Shown here piece after piece: positions 1-10,150 of a DNA stretch of 64,000 nt (positions are counted from its first letter, which is position 1; every line of letters starts with the position of its first letter). The stretch spans positions 1-64,000 of the forward strand of contig MNCI01037560.1 in NCBI GenBank assembly GCA_015680685.1, given 5' to 3'. Below the pieces are notes generated by a model. That model made no database searches. It was not told the DNA's origin and saw only the letters and a program-made list of their open reading frames with translations. The translations under genes were made by a program, and so were the position numbers. This DNA is from Gnetum montanum. Lineage: Eukaryota > Streptophyta > Gnetopsida > Gnetales > Gnetaceae.

Positions 1-1
1 C

Positions 2-2719
2 ACCTTTTGCTACACCATGATGCCTTTTGGTCTGAAAAACGTCGGGGCAACGTACCAGCGGGCCATGACATACATCTTCAGTGATTACCTCCTAGGAAGG
101 TTGAATGATTACGTGGACGACATAGCTGTGAAGTCTTTGAAGTCGGAAGATCATTCAGAGGACCTGGAGTTAGTCCTTAAAAGATGTTCTACGCACGAGC
201 TCCGGCTTAACCCAAAGAAGTGCGTATTCGGAGTCAAAACCGGACGCATGCTGGGGTTTGTGGTATCGAAAACCGGCATACGAGTTAACCCTGATAAGGT
301 CAAAGCCATTGTCGAGTTAACACCTCCCGCAGACCTCAAGAAATTACGCGGGTTGCAGGGACGCTTACAGTTTATACGCAGATTCATTTCGAGGTTAACC
401 GACAAGTTACACCCTATGCAACACTTGCTGAAAAAGGGGGTTAATTTCAAATGGACCGAAAATTGCCAACGTGCGTTTGATAGTTTAAAACAAGAACTGC
501 AACATTTGCCGACAGTCTTCCCGCCACAAAGGGATTTGCCTTTTTTCATCTATCTCGCAACTTCGAACATAGCAATAGTAGCGTTGCTTTGTCAAAAAAG
601 AGATGATGGGTCGGAAATGCCCATTTACTACTTGAGCCACGCTCTATGTGCGTACGAGACGAGATATAACGACGTTGAGCGTAATTGCTTAGCATTAGTT
701 TTTACGCTCAAGAAATGTAGGCATTATCTTTTTCGTAGTCAGGTTAACGTCATTTGTAAGAACAACATCCTTAGAGCCATTACGCATAGCTTATATGAGA
801 GTAGTAAAATAGCTCGTTGGAAGGCTATCATGACAGAATTCGACCTGCATTATATTGGCCAATCATCCACGAAGGGCCAAGCGATAGCTGACCAGTTAAC
901 AACTTCACCGATTAACAATCACGCAACCATAGAGCCAGAGTTTCCAGACGAACATGTACATAGTCTAAGCCCTGTCTCGACAGGCCTCGAAGCAACGTTG
1001 TACTTCGACGGAGCTTCAACTGCCAGAGGCGGCAGTGCTGCCACTGTCCTTACGCTATCGCCTGAGGATGTGCGTCTACACGCTTATCGATTGACCTTCC
1101 CTTGTACGAACAATGTGGCAGAGTACGAGGGGCTCCTCAGGGGGTTACTAACTGCAGGTGAACTCGACGTGCAACACCTGGCGGTTAGGGGTGATTCGAT
1201 GCTAGTCATAAATCAAATCACTGGAGTCTACGCCTGCAAGGCTGTACATTTGCAGCCCTACTGCGATCAGGCTAAAGATCTTCTGAGGCGATTTACGACC
1301 TTCGACGCCCAACACGTCCCGAGGACTGACAACACGCTGGCCGACGCACTTGCCACCTTGGCTTTACACGTGCCTTCACACCTGCTTAACACCTGCCCTG
1401 CATTGATTACAGACTACGCAGACCCTGTCATTCAGACGGCGCAAATCTCCTCTCTTATCGAGGAAAGCACGCCTGAATGGTACGATAACATCAAAACTTA
1501 TCTTTTGCAAGGTGAGCTGCCATCTACATTAACACGCGCACAGAAAGACGTAATCCGTAAGCGGGCTAGGCAATACGTCATCATCGGAGACAACACTCTT
1601 TGTAGACGTTCCTTTGATGGCGTGTTGCTTACCTGCATTGACAAAGACCAAGCGCAACACATAGTTGGCGACGTTCACGAGGGACTGTGTGGCGGCCACG
1701 TAGCACCAAGGGCTATGGTCCTGAAAATCCGATGCTTAGGATACTACTGGCCACACATGGAATGAGACTTCCTAACAAAGGTCAAGACCTGTGACACGTG
1801 TCAATGGCACGCAAACCTCATCCACGTGTCACCCACAGAATTGCATACGACACAGATAACATGGCCATTTCAGCGATGGGGACTGGACATCATAGAAGCC
1901 ATCACGCCAAAATCTTCTGCAGGGCATAGCTTCATTATTACCGCTACTGAGTACTTTACGAAGTGGGTAGAAGCTGTCCCCCTGCGGAAAATCACATCCC
2001 AACAGGTTTGCCATTTTATCTTGGACAACATAGTAACCAGATTTGGTCTCCCAATGACTATTGTGACCGACAATGGGCCACAGTTTAGTAGCGCGGATAC
2101 CAAATCCTTCTGTGACAACCTAGGCATTAGACAGTCTTTTTCCTCTCCCTATTACCCGCAGGCAAATGGTCAAGCTGAAGCATCAAACAAAATAGTCATC
2201 AATCTGCTCAAGAAAATGCTCGACGGCAACAAAAGGCGGTGGCACGAACAGATCCTCTATGTGCTATGGGCATACCGTACTACATGTAGGACAGCTACAG
2301 GTAGTACGCCCTATAGCCTGGTTTACGGATCTGAAGCAGTGCTGCCTCTCGAGTTGCAAATCCCTTCTCTGAGAATGGTCCTCTCCGCGGTTATAAATGA
2401 GGCTCAACACACCGAGTCTCGAATCACAGATCTGGATTCAGTAGAAGAGAAGCGGATTCAGGCTCTTGATACGATTGAGAAATATCAGGACAAACAGCGC
2501 CAGAAACATCGCCACAACCTTCAACAGCGCCCGATCAAGAAAGGAGATCTTGTTCTCAAGGTTGTGCGTGAACCAGTAGGCAAGTTCTCTGCAAACTGGG
2601 AAGGCCCTTTCTTGGTGGTCGACGCATATGGCAACGGAGCGTTCAGATTAGCAGACGTCAATGGCAACGAATTAGCAAACCCTGTAAATCACGTATACTT
2701 GAAGCGGTATTTCATCTAG
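2..2719 (+). pseudogene. pol: Tat-type pol: RT end, gRNase H, aRNase H, integrase
   Basis: Replicates and integrates the element as part of a Gag-Pol polyprotein in virus-like particles. The frame enters from the left (no start codon here). RT has MPFGLKN at 20-40 and the catalytic YVDD at 110-121. The first RNase H (about 530-900) has YLATS where an active enzyme has an Asp, as usual in Tat elements. The archaeal-type RNase H (about 995-1380) has its acidic residues in FDG, AEYEG, RGDS and LADAL. The integrase HHCC finger is at about 1668-1805. The DDE core has Asp 1886-1888, Asp 2069-2071 and Glu 2177-2179 (DD35E), then a WEGPF motif near 2600. A single in-frame TGA at 1763-1765, between the two His and two Cys of the finger, breaks an otherwise open frame ending at TAG 2717-2719. 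A recent loss; readthrough is possible but unsupported. Confidence 0.9.
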
Positions 2720-2739
2720 CAGCATCTACGGTGTCGACA

Positions 2740-3205
2740 GCAGGTATGGCAGTACTTGTCCGCTACGACGTAAAACTGGCACTGATCGTCCACTACGACG
2801 TAAAACTGACAGTGATCGTCCGCTACGATGTAAAATTGGCATGCCTTACACGCGTCCGCCACAACGCTAAACTGGTAAATGGTAACTGTCCACTACGACG
2901 TAAAACTGGCACTGTTGTACAGGTCCGCCAAGACGAAAAACTGGCATCTTTTGCACGCGTCCGCTACGACGCTAAACTGGAACAGGTACGTAGCCGTCTG
3001 CTGAGACGTAAAACTAGCACAGCTATGTCCCTGGGTCATGACATAAAACTGACATCCACAGCATGGTCTGCTGAGACCATAAACCAGCCTTACCACCGTC
3101 CGCTACGACGTAAAACTAGCGCTTCTCGGTCTGCCCAGACTTTAAATTGGGACCATGGTCTGCTGAGACTTAAAACCAGTAATACCAGTCTACCAGGAAT
3201 TAAAA
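2740..3205 (+). repeat. degenerate 3' UTR minisatellite
   Basis: About 14 diverged copies of a unit built on CGCTACGACGTAAAACTGGC recur every 28-38 bp, for example at 2761, 2791, 2821, 2888, 2959, 3101 and 3162. They begin directly after the integrase stop. The array happens to be open in one frame (2731-3354), giving a repetitive VRYDVKLA-like peptide, but this is a repeat effect and not a recognisable protein. Tandem repeats in the 3' UTR are known from Ogre/Tat elements and can seed satellite DNA. Confidence 0.75.
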
Positions 3206-4294
3206 CTGGGGTGTACAAATCACTTCCATGTCCAAGCGAGTGTGATCATTCTTGTATAGCTGCACCACAGATGAGGTGGGATACTGAGACAGTCCCAGTG
3301 TCGCCACCCCACCGGCATCCTACTGATTCCTCGGATAAGCAAAGAGGCATCTAACTGATCCCTCGGAGATGCCACCACCGCACCCGCCGTAGTGGTGACA
3401 CCTCTGAGAGTTTAGCCTCGCCAGTTGGAGCCCCGACGAAATCCTCGTCGACAACGGCCCCGGGAATCTCTGCCAATCATCGCTATTGGATGTCGGCTTC
3501 TCAAATTCATTTGGCCGGTTCCTGGTGCAGCCAGTTAGCTGCACTGTGTCTGGTGCCTTTTTGGCGAAGATATGCAGCGCCGAATCATCAGGATTGGCAG
3601 CTCCGCCTGCACGCCCCGGCTCCTTCTTTACAGCTCATTTATCTAACATCAGACAGCGTTGGTTTCAAGAAAATCTCGCCTTCGGTTCATCAGCAATGGT
3701 GTCCTTTGTTTTCTTTCGTGGTTGCAGGTTACCTGCCTTGGAGGATGCCGTCCAAAGGTGCGTTCCATCTGAGTGGCAGAGTACAACAGCGTGTTGAAAT
3801 GGCTGCTCAGGTTTGCCCGACCACTTAGCTCTGCACGTTTACACCTCGCACAATCTTACCCTTAACTCTTGTTTTCCTCCATCCCCACCACCCAGTTCAC
3901 ATACGAAAAATTTACATACGCACGTATTCATCTTGCCGCATTCACGCTAGCAGAGACATCGCAGAAAGTGATGCGCAACGCTCCTTTTTGCATGCATTCC
4001 TGCTATAGTCGGTAACAGAGAAACCTCAGGCTGACGCGCTACGCTCGTCTGAAAGCATTCCTGTTGACCGCGTATTTCATACCCCTGCCATCCATAACGC
4101 ATTTTACATTTTCTCCGAACCTGTTTCCAGCTATATCCCTCTATCCCCCATACTTGCCAGTCTTGCTCTTCCATGTTGACAGGGCAATACTTCAGTAGCC
4201 ATGGATGAACGCTGTTCTTGCTTTGCCAATTCGATGTTTTGCATTCTTTGTCGACGTCTTTTGGATAAGCCCTCCAACCGTCAACAAAGAGGGG
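3206..4294 (+). other. non-coding 3' UTR or early U3 of the Tat element
   Basis: No protein domain is visible. Composition matches the Tat element and not the AT-rich DNA to the right. A purine tract, AAAGAGGGG at 4286-4294, is the best visible polypurine-tract candidate, but the base after it is not the expected TG, so the left LTR boundary stays open. A pyrimidine-rich stretch is at 3853-3895. Confidence 0.4.
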
Positions 4295-4557
4295 CCATTG
4301 AAATACCGTGAAAAATTACGGGTCGGCCTCAGGCAAAGATTCGCAATTCAAGCGAGAGCGCGCTCCAGCTTGATTCCAGGACAAGTTTACGCTCTATACG
4401 CATAGCAGCGTAATGAGTGTAATAAGCTCCAAAATAGTTAAAGGATGAATCTAGAGAAGCGCAAAAGTTTGACGCTTTTTCTCGCAGTGCATAAATAACT
4501 TGTTTTTATGCTCGTTACGCGGCGGTGCGTACCATTGCGTATGTTATCATTCAAGTT

Positions 4558-4762
4558 GCACATTGTTTTACGCTTCATTACGCACAGCTGCGTAGTGAGC
4601 GTAAGACATACATTGTTTACGCTTCATTACGCGCAGCTGCGTAGTGAGCGCAACTTATACATTGTTTACGCTTTGACACGCACAGCTGCGTAGTGAGCGT
4701 AAAGTTGTACATTGTTTACGCTTTGACACGCGCAACTGCGTAGTGAGCGTAAAGCAACTCTG
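4558..4762 (+). repeat. four ~50-bp palindromic repeats in U3
   Basis: Units start with CATTGTTTACG at 4561, 4611, 4660 and 4710 (the first has an extra T). Each unit folds on itself: TTACGCT...TACGC on the left pairs with GCGTA...AGCGTAA on the right around a CAGCTG-like centre. Degenerate related units flank the block at about 4389-4423 and 4784-4822. The array lies 240-440 bp upstream of the TATA box, the position of an LTR enhancer. Confidence 0.8.
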
Positions 4763-4999
4763 AGCTTATTGTTTTTACACCAGATTACGCTCATACACGC
4801 AACGCAACGCGAATGAGTGTAATACAGCCTGAAAGCAATTAAAGCACGCTCAGCATGTGCCTACTCTTCACACGCACAACACGCAAACAAGCGTGTTGTG
4901 CGTAGTCACAGTCTGACTTAAAAGATCATGCCAGCAGGGCCCGCAATATCCGGGACCCACATCATCAGGGTTGCGCCTTTTCCACGAAGCGTCGCGGCC

Positions 5000-5007
5000 T
5001 ATAAATA
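5000..5007 (+). promoter_or_regulatory. TATA box of the Tat LTR
   Basis: TATAAATA preceded by GCGGCC and followed by CCCC, inside the LTR about 0.7 kb before its right end. Transcription of the element would start roughly 30 bp downstream. Confidence 0.6.
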
Positions 5008-5707
5008 CCCCAGTTGACAAAGATACAGAGGTTGGCAAATCAGAGAAGCAAAAAGCATATTTCTGAGCACCAGAGCACTTAGCACTTTGGAGCAGAGATA
5101 CAAAGAACAGTGCTTTGGCAATCGTGGACATCATCACCTTACAGCCAAAGCAGAGTACAGTTCGATTTGAGCACCGGTGACAGGAGCAATCTTTCTGCTG
5201 AAAGGACTCTATCAATCAGAAACAGTTGATCGGTAGACGTCAAAGCTTGGCCTGCCTTGCATCTCAGCTTTAGCCCACGAGGTAGATCGGACTTCTGTTT
5301 AGACCGTTTTGCTTGTTGTTCTGTGCTTGATTCACATCCTGTAATCGGGGATTTCCCAGTGTAATTTCTCATACGAAATATACATTTGTAAGTCAAAGCG
5401 CAGATCTTGAAGCTTCGAGCTTCTCTTATGTCAACCTCTTTTTATCGTGTTTAGCATTATCGCTGTTGCAATCCAACTACATCATTTTCCCCTCGTTTTA
5501 CCACTCTTTGAAACAGATCGCTTTCTCTCCACGTAATTTTCATCGTTTTACAGACCCGTAAGTCCCTGTCTAATCGACAAGACCGTTTAGGGCGCCGCGG
5601 ATTCGTTTTTCCAGCATAGCCCTCGCGCGGATCCGTGGCTAAAACTGTGTACGCCGGAATCTCGATCGGTATTTCCAGCTGCCGACGTTTTCTGTCGTTA
5701 CAAGTCA

Positions 5708-7270
5708 TAACATAATTTAATAGTTGATCTAGACATGCATGAGAGTTTCTAACCTAATAGTTGACCTCTTTGTGCATAAGAGTTGGCCTAGATAAGGTTA
5801 GGTAATTACATCAAATATTTGTTGATGACTAGTTTAAGTTAGTATCAACGTTATTGCTATTCTATTGTTAAATGTAGTAACTCATGGAATATTATTGTTA
5901 ATGCAAATCTCAAATTAGTAAATAACTAATGCATTAACAATAAAGTTAACATGATAACTTATGCATTAATGGTTAAGTTAATGGTTTTGATTAATGATTA
6001 AGTTAATTGTATTTACTATTAGTTCCAAAATTGTACATTACAGCATGAACCCCATCTTCTATCTATTTTTAGATGACATAAAGATGGTTTCCTCTCTAGT
6101 GAAAGTGTTGTAACCTTTATTGCATGTGTTTCATGAATATTTTAGTTAGGAGGCTTGGATGGAGTTTCTACATGTTGATGTGGGTGTTAGATCAAAGTAC
6201 ACTATGAAAGAATTAGTAATTAAGAACGCTTTGTGGTCAAAGAATTCAAGTAATGTTGTATTTTGGAGCCATGTTATGGATTTTTAAATGGACATTATAG
6301 TTAAATTATGTATTTATTATACTTTATATATTAATAATTTGAACTTAAGATGTTAAGATGTTGGAATTACATTGCATAGATTTTGGTCAAGTAATTTATT
6401 CCTTATGGGTTGTTCAAATTTGATTATTGGTTTATAAATTTTATACTCAATGATTTAAGGTGTTCTAATGATTTAATTTTGAATTTTAAGTTTTACATAT
6501 GGAATATATGGAATTCTAAGAAATTTAGTCATGCCCCTTAAGTGATTTTATAAATTTATTTATAGTTAATTTTAGGGTGTGATAGATTTCATGTGTTACA
6601 TTAAGTGTAATGCATGTTAGTCTCTTGGTTCATATGATTGTTTGATTGATGAAGTGGAGAGGATGATTTTTGACTATAAATCTTTAAGGGATGTAAGATT
6701 ATGTTATTCGATGCCATATGTGTTGTATGATACTAAAATGTGCTTGTAGGTTAAAGCACCATTGCCTAGCCCTTACTCATGAACACTTGTCCTTAGATGA
6801 TAAGGAGAAAGGATAATGAGATGATAGATGTTGATTTATATAATTTCTAGCTTACTTAAAATTTTCTATAGTAGACTAATATATGATATTTTCATACTTA
6901 AGATTATGATTATTCATTAGACATATTTTATGTATGCTTATTATGATTAGATGAATAAACATGTATTGGACATAATATGTATTTCCTTTCCTATTGCATA
7001 TTGTTATGGATTGTAGTAGATGCTTATGACATATCATGTATGGATATTGGATATACATAATTTACATAGTTGGTATTCCCTTTAAATATTATCTTTTAAT
7101 AATGTTTTAAGTAGTTTTTTTTAGGTTATAGTATCATGACATTCCTTGTGCTATTCCTTCCATGCTTCACTAGTACATTTCATTAGACTCTTGTCATGAT
7201 CAAGGATTTTTGGATGTTGAGCTAATGTAATGCTTTCTTACCTAAGGTTAGGTGAGATGGTGTTATAAGT
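5708..7270. other. AT-rich, gene-free; probably remains of the E0 5' LTR
   Basis: Very AT-rich with no readable domain. It ends at a tRNA-Met-type primer site at 7271, so at least its right part should be the 5' LTR of the chromovirus-type element E0. I could not align it by eye with the candidate 3' LTR starting at 40402, so the LTR call is positional only. Confidence 0.35.
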
Positions 7271-7284
7271 TGGTATTAGAGCTA
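7271..7284 (+). other. E0 primer binding site (initiator tRNA-Met type)
   Basis: TGGTATTAGAGCTA is one C-to-T change from the usual TGGTATCAGAGC complementary to the 3' end of initiator tRNA-Met. Gag-like reading begins about 70 bp later, as expected for a 5' leader. Confidence 0.7.
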
Positions 7285-7339
7285 CAGGTTAGTTGAGTTC
7301 CTAATAAATTGTGATGTTATTTAATGATGATAAGTCATA

Positions 7340-7794
7340 GACATGGATGAAGACATTGTAGGTGCACAAATGCTAGATGAGAATGTTGCAACATGATGCA
7401 AATTGTAGAACCCATATAGAATTTCTTAGAAGAGCATGAAATAGAACTAGAGAAATATATTTTAAATTTTGTAGATCCTATTTTGAATGTGGATGTCAAA
7501 TAGATAGACATCAACTATTAATCACTAGAATTTATTCATTAGTAGACAAAGAAGAATCTAAACATGCCTTCCTTGTATGTTGGTTCTAGCAACAATAGAT
7601 AGTCCTTTAATAGAAAGCTTATGGAGCAATTCTATACATTGGGGTCACATACCTTAAAGGGTGAGAAGGATTCCACATCTATTATCAAATGTTTAGATGA
7701 GATCAATAAAGATTCAAGTTGATGGACTACACTTCTGAGAAGTAGACATGATTAGTAGTGTACTAGTTCAAGGATGTAGCTAGTAGTTGGTGGG
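7340..7794 (+). pseudogene. gag: E0 gag, N-terminal half
   Basis: Capsid protein of the chromovirus-type element. After a weak start, the reading LGSHTLKGEKDSTSIIK and then FKLMDYTSEK...FKDVASSWW (about 7650-7790) fits the Retrotrans_gag family pattern of a predicted-helix block ending in a double Trp. Several in-frame stops and frame changes are present. E1 interrupts it two bases after the second Trp codon; it continues at 17892. Confidence 0.7.
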
Positions 7795-7890
7795 TGATGA
7801 ATCACAAAGTTTGGGTTGCATTGAGACATATGAATTGATGTGGCATATATCTTTTCCTATATAAATACATGTACCCATCACATTTATGGC
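7795..7890 (+). repeat. E1 5' LTR remnant (U3 start to just past TATA)
   Basis: Its last 55 bases (7836-7890) match 17196-17250 in the 3' LTR of E1 closely, including TATATAAATA at 7858-7867. After CACATTTATGG the similarity stops and gag-region sequence follows. Confidence 0.8.
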
Positions 7891-7939
7891 CACTTGTTCC
7901 TATATCTATGTTCCTATAGATACACAAAGAAGGTTAGAA

Positions 7940-10150
7940 CTTCTTTGGGGACCTCTTAATACACTGATTCTCCTCCTCTTTTTAACAAGGATATACTTAA
8001 TCTATATCTACAGTTCACTATGGACAACCTTGGTTCTAGGGAGAACGAATCCCAAGATCAGGGGGCCTTGAAAGGAGGTAGCCAAGGTAGGAGCCATGAC
8101 AAGCACCAAGAACAAGATAAACATGGTGATCAGGGCAAGGACCAAAGAAGAGGGATTAGTAGGCACTGCTTTGGTGCTGGTTCTCCTTCCTCTTCATCTT
8201 CTTTATCCTCATCATCTTCCTCCTCTAACTTTGATCAGAGTCACAGAGGTAATCAAAATTGTGATGGAGGTGAACGATGGGATAGGGATGATCACAGATT
8301 CCACCAAAATAATAGAGACCATGAGCATGAGTAGTGGGAAGATGATCATCATACAGAGAGGATGGATAGCAAGCCTTGTCATAGACATCATGGCCATGAT
8401 AGGGATCATAGAGACTGCAATGACTATGATGAGCCCTTGCTAGCTACTAGGAACATGTTGAGCATTGTAGAGGCTATAAGGATACCAAACAAGCATGTGA
8501 AAGATAGCCAAATCAAATAGTTGGATATAAATAATATTCCCAAGTTTAAAGGAGGTATAATTCATATCCACAAAATTAGTTACAAGCCTTTCATAATGCC
8601 TATGCCCTATAGAATGTGGAGAATGACTAGCAAAAGGTAAAATTTTTCCCATGGATACTCATCAAAAAAGTGGAAAGTTAGTATCAGTCCTTGGAACCAG
8701 AATCTATTTAGAGATGAAGTATGATTCTTGAGTTGTTCAATGATAAGCATCAAATGTACTCCCAAGTGTCCAATTTAAGAAGGCAAATCCAAGGATGGAA
8801 ACATGGTACTCATGAGTTCTTGGATGAAACTATGAGTAGGTACTACTCTTTGTCACACCAATGCTTAGGCCATGACTATTCTCAAAGGGATCAGCTACAC
8901 CACATCATAGATGGGATTTGAACAAAAATGAGGAGAATCCTTAGGGTCTATGTGCAAGGAAGACTTTTAGAGCTAAAGGCCCATAAGATCCAATGGCTCA
9001 TTTAGAAGGTAAATTAAAAAAATTAGAAAAGTGTGAAGGAATACAAAAGGGATCCCTCCCTCTGCAAGAGGGAGGTCTATTTTTCTGATAATGAGGAGGA
9101 GGCACCACTTGATGAAGTGGTGCAAAGGAAAACCTTATCAATCCAAAAATCTATCTCTAAGATATTGACTTAGGTTAATATAATATGGGACTCCTTAGAT
9201 AAAAAATTTCAAACTACTTTGAAGATTGTAGAAGAGAGTAGAGATCAAGAAGGTAGTGGTTGTGAAAGAAGGAAGAAAAAGGAGGTTGAATGTGAACATT
9301 ATAAGGCTATGGGCAAAGCTGCAGCAATTGAGGAGGTTGCAGATTTTGAGTTAGATGATGATGGATGTGACATATGTCAATATGAACATCCCAAGGGATG
9401 TTTCCCTATTGTGTCACACTTACAGAAATCTAGGGTGTATGCTTTAAATCCTAAATTGGCAAAATACCAAGCACCCAAGAGGTTGCCTTATCCACAAGGG
9501 AAGTATTAGTAGTAGTTCCACCATCAAATTTACTATATGAGTGAAGCACCACATCAACGTCATGAGCAATATTAGTAATGGCAACATCCACAGTCATGGG
9601 GGATGCTGCCTCTAAGGAATTAGTACCCTTATCACCAAATCAATCCATATGGGTACTATGTTTAGTAGCCTAGCTCTCCATGTGACTTTTATAGTCACGC
9701 TTCTTTCCCATACCATTATTACCCTTTGGAATACTATAAAGCACCATCACCAAGGGGGGAGTCCCAATTTCCTTACTATCATCCTCCTCAATCTTCCATT
9801 CCTGCACCCCCACCTTTAACTCCTTTGCCACTTACTCCATCTATGCAAGGTGACATACTAGCCTAGTCATAGCAAAGAAACACCATGAGGGCCATAAACT
9901 TATAGCTAGCTCCCTAGCTAAATAGTTTTGATGTAGAGTCTCACAAAAGATCCTTCTTCAAAACCAATAGGTCCATGAAGCCCTCATAGATACTTATGGC
10001 CATGAACCCTACTCCCACCTTCTCCACAACGTCTTTCAAGCCTCCTTTAAACAAAAGCACTTCCCAATTTCACACCATCATGCTAAACCATGTAGTCACT
10101 GATTGAATTAAGGCTAGCCATCTTTCTTAGAAGAGATCTAATCTAGGAAG
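7940..10150 (+). pseudogene. gag: E1 gag and His/Tyr/Pro-rich linker
   Basis: Capsid-nucleocapsid precursor. Order of parts: a basic Asp/His-rich and polyserine stretch (about 8020-8330), a Retrotrans_gag-like core with MILELFNDKHQMYSQ (8721-8921), a charged segment, then an unusual Cys/His motif reading CDICQYEHPKGCFPIVSH (9366-9419) where most gags have a CCHC knuckle. A linker rich in His, Tyr, Pro and Gln (about 9500-9870) leads to the protease. Frameshifts and stops are frequent, many at expected Gln positions. The N-terminal domain seen in E2 and E3 is deleted. Confidence 0.75.

Larger units (their letters stand above)
1..5707 (+). mobile_element. Tat-lineage Ty3 LTR retrotransposon, 3' part
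   Basis: The window opens inside reverse transcriptase of a Ty3 element. RT end, RNase H, a second archaeal-type RNase H, integrase, a 3' UTR with tandem repeats and an LTR-like region follow in order. Dual RNase H is the hallmark of the plant Tat lineage. GC content and CpG frequency are clearly higher than in everything to the right; the change to AT-rich DNA comes at about 5703-5710, which I take as the LTR end (ends in TTACA at 5702 or AGTCA at 5707). The 5' LTR, gag and protease lie left of the window, so the target duplication cannot be checked. Confidence 0.85.
4295..5707 (+). repeat. 3' LTR of the Tat element (left edge unresolved)
   Basis: Contains a TATA box at 5000-5007 with about 0.7 kb following it, a palindromic repeat array upstream of the box, and ends at the composition break near 5702-5707. 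The right edge is supported by the CA-type ends and the shift to AT-rich sequence. The left edge is a guess from the purine tract at 4286-4294; without the 5' LTR it cannot be fixed. Confidence 0.45.

Noticed and set aside
2731-3354. 207-codon ORF after Tat integrase
   Set aside because: It is the translation of a tandem repeat; no domain and no start context.
4868-5396. minus-strand ORFs in the Tat LTR
   Set aside because: They overlap the TATA box and transcribed LTR; GC-rich composition explains the open frames.
8096-8443. second-frame ORF over the E1 polyserine region
   Set aside because: Alternate frame of the gag Ser/His/Asp-rich stretch; E2 shows the same shadow at 28449-28763.
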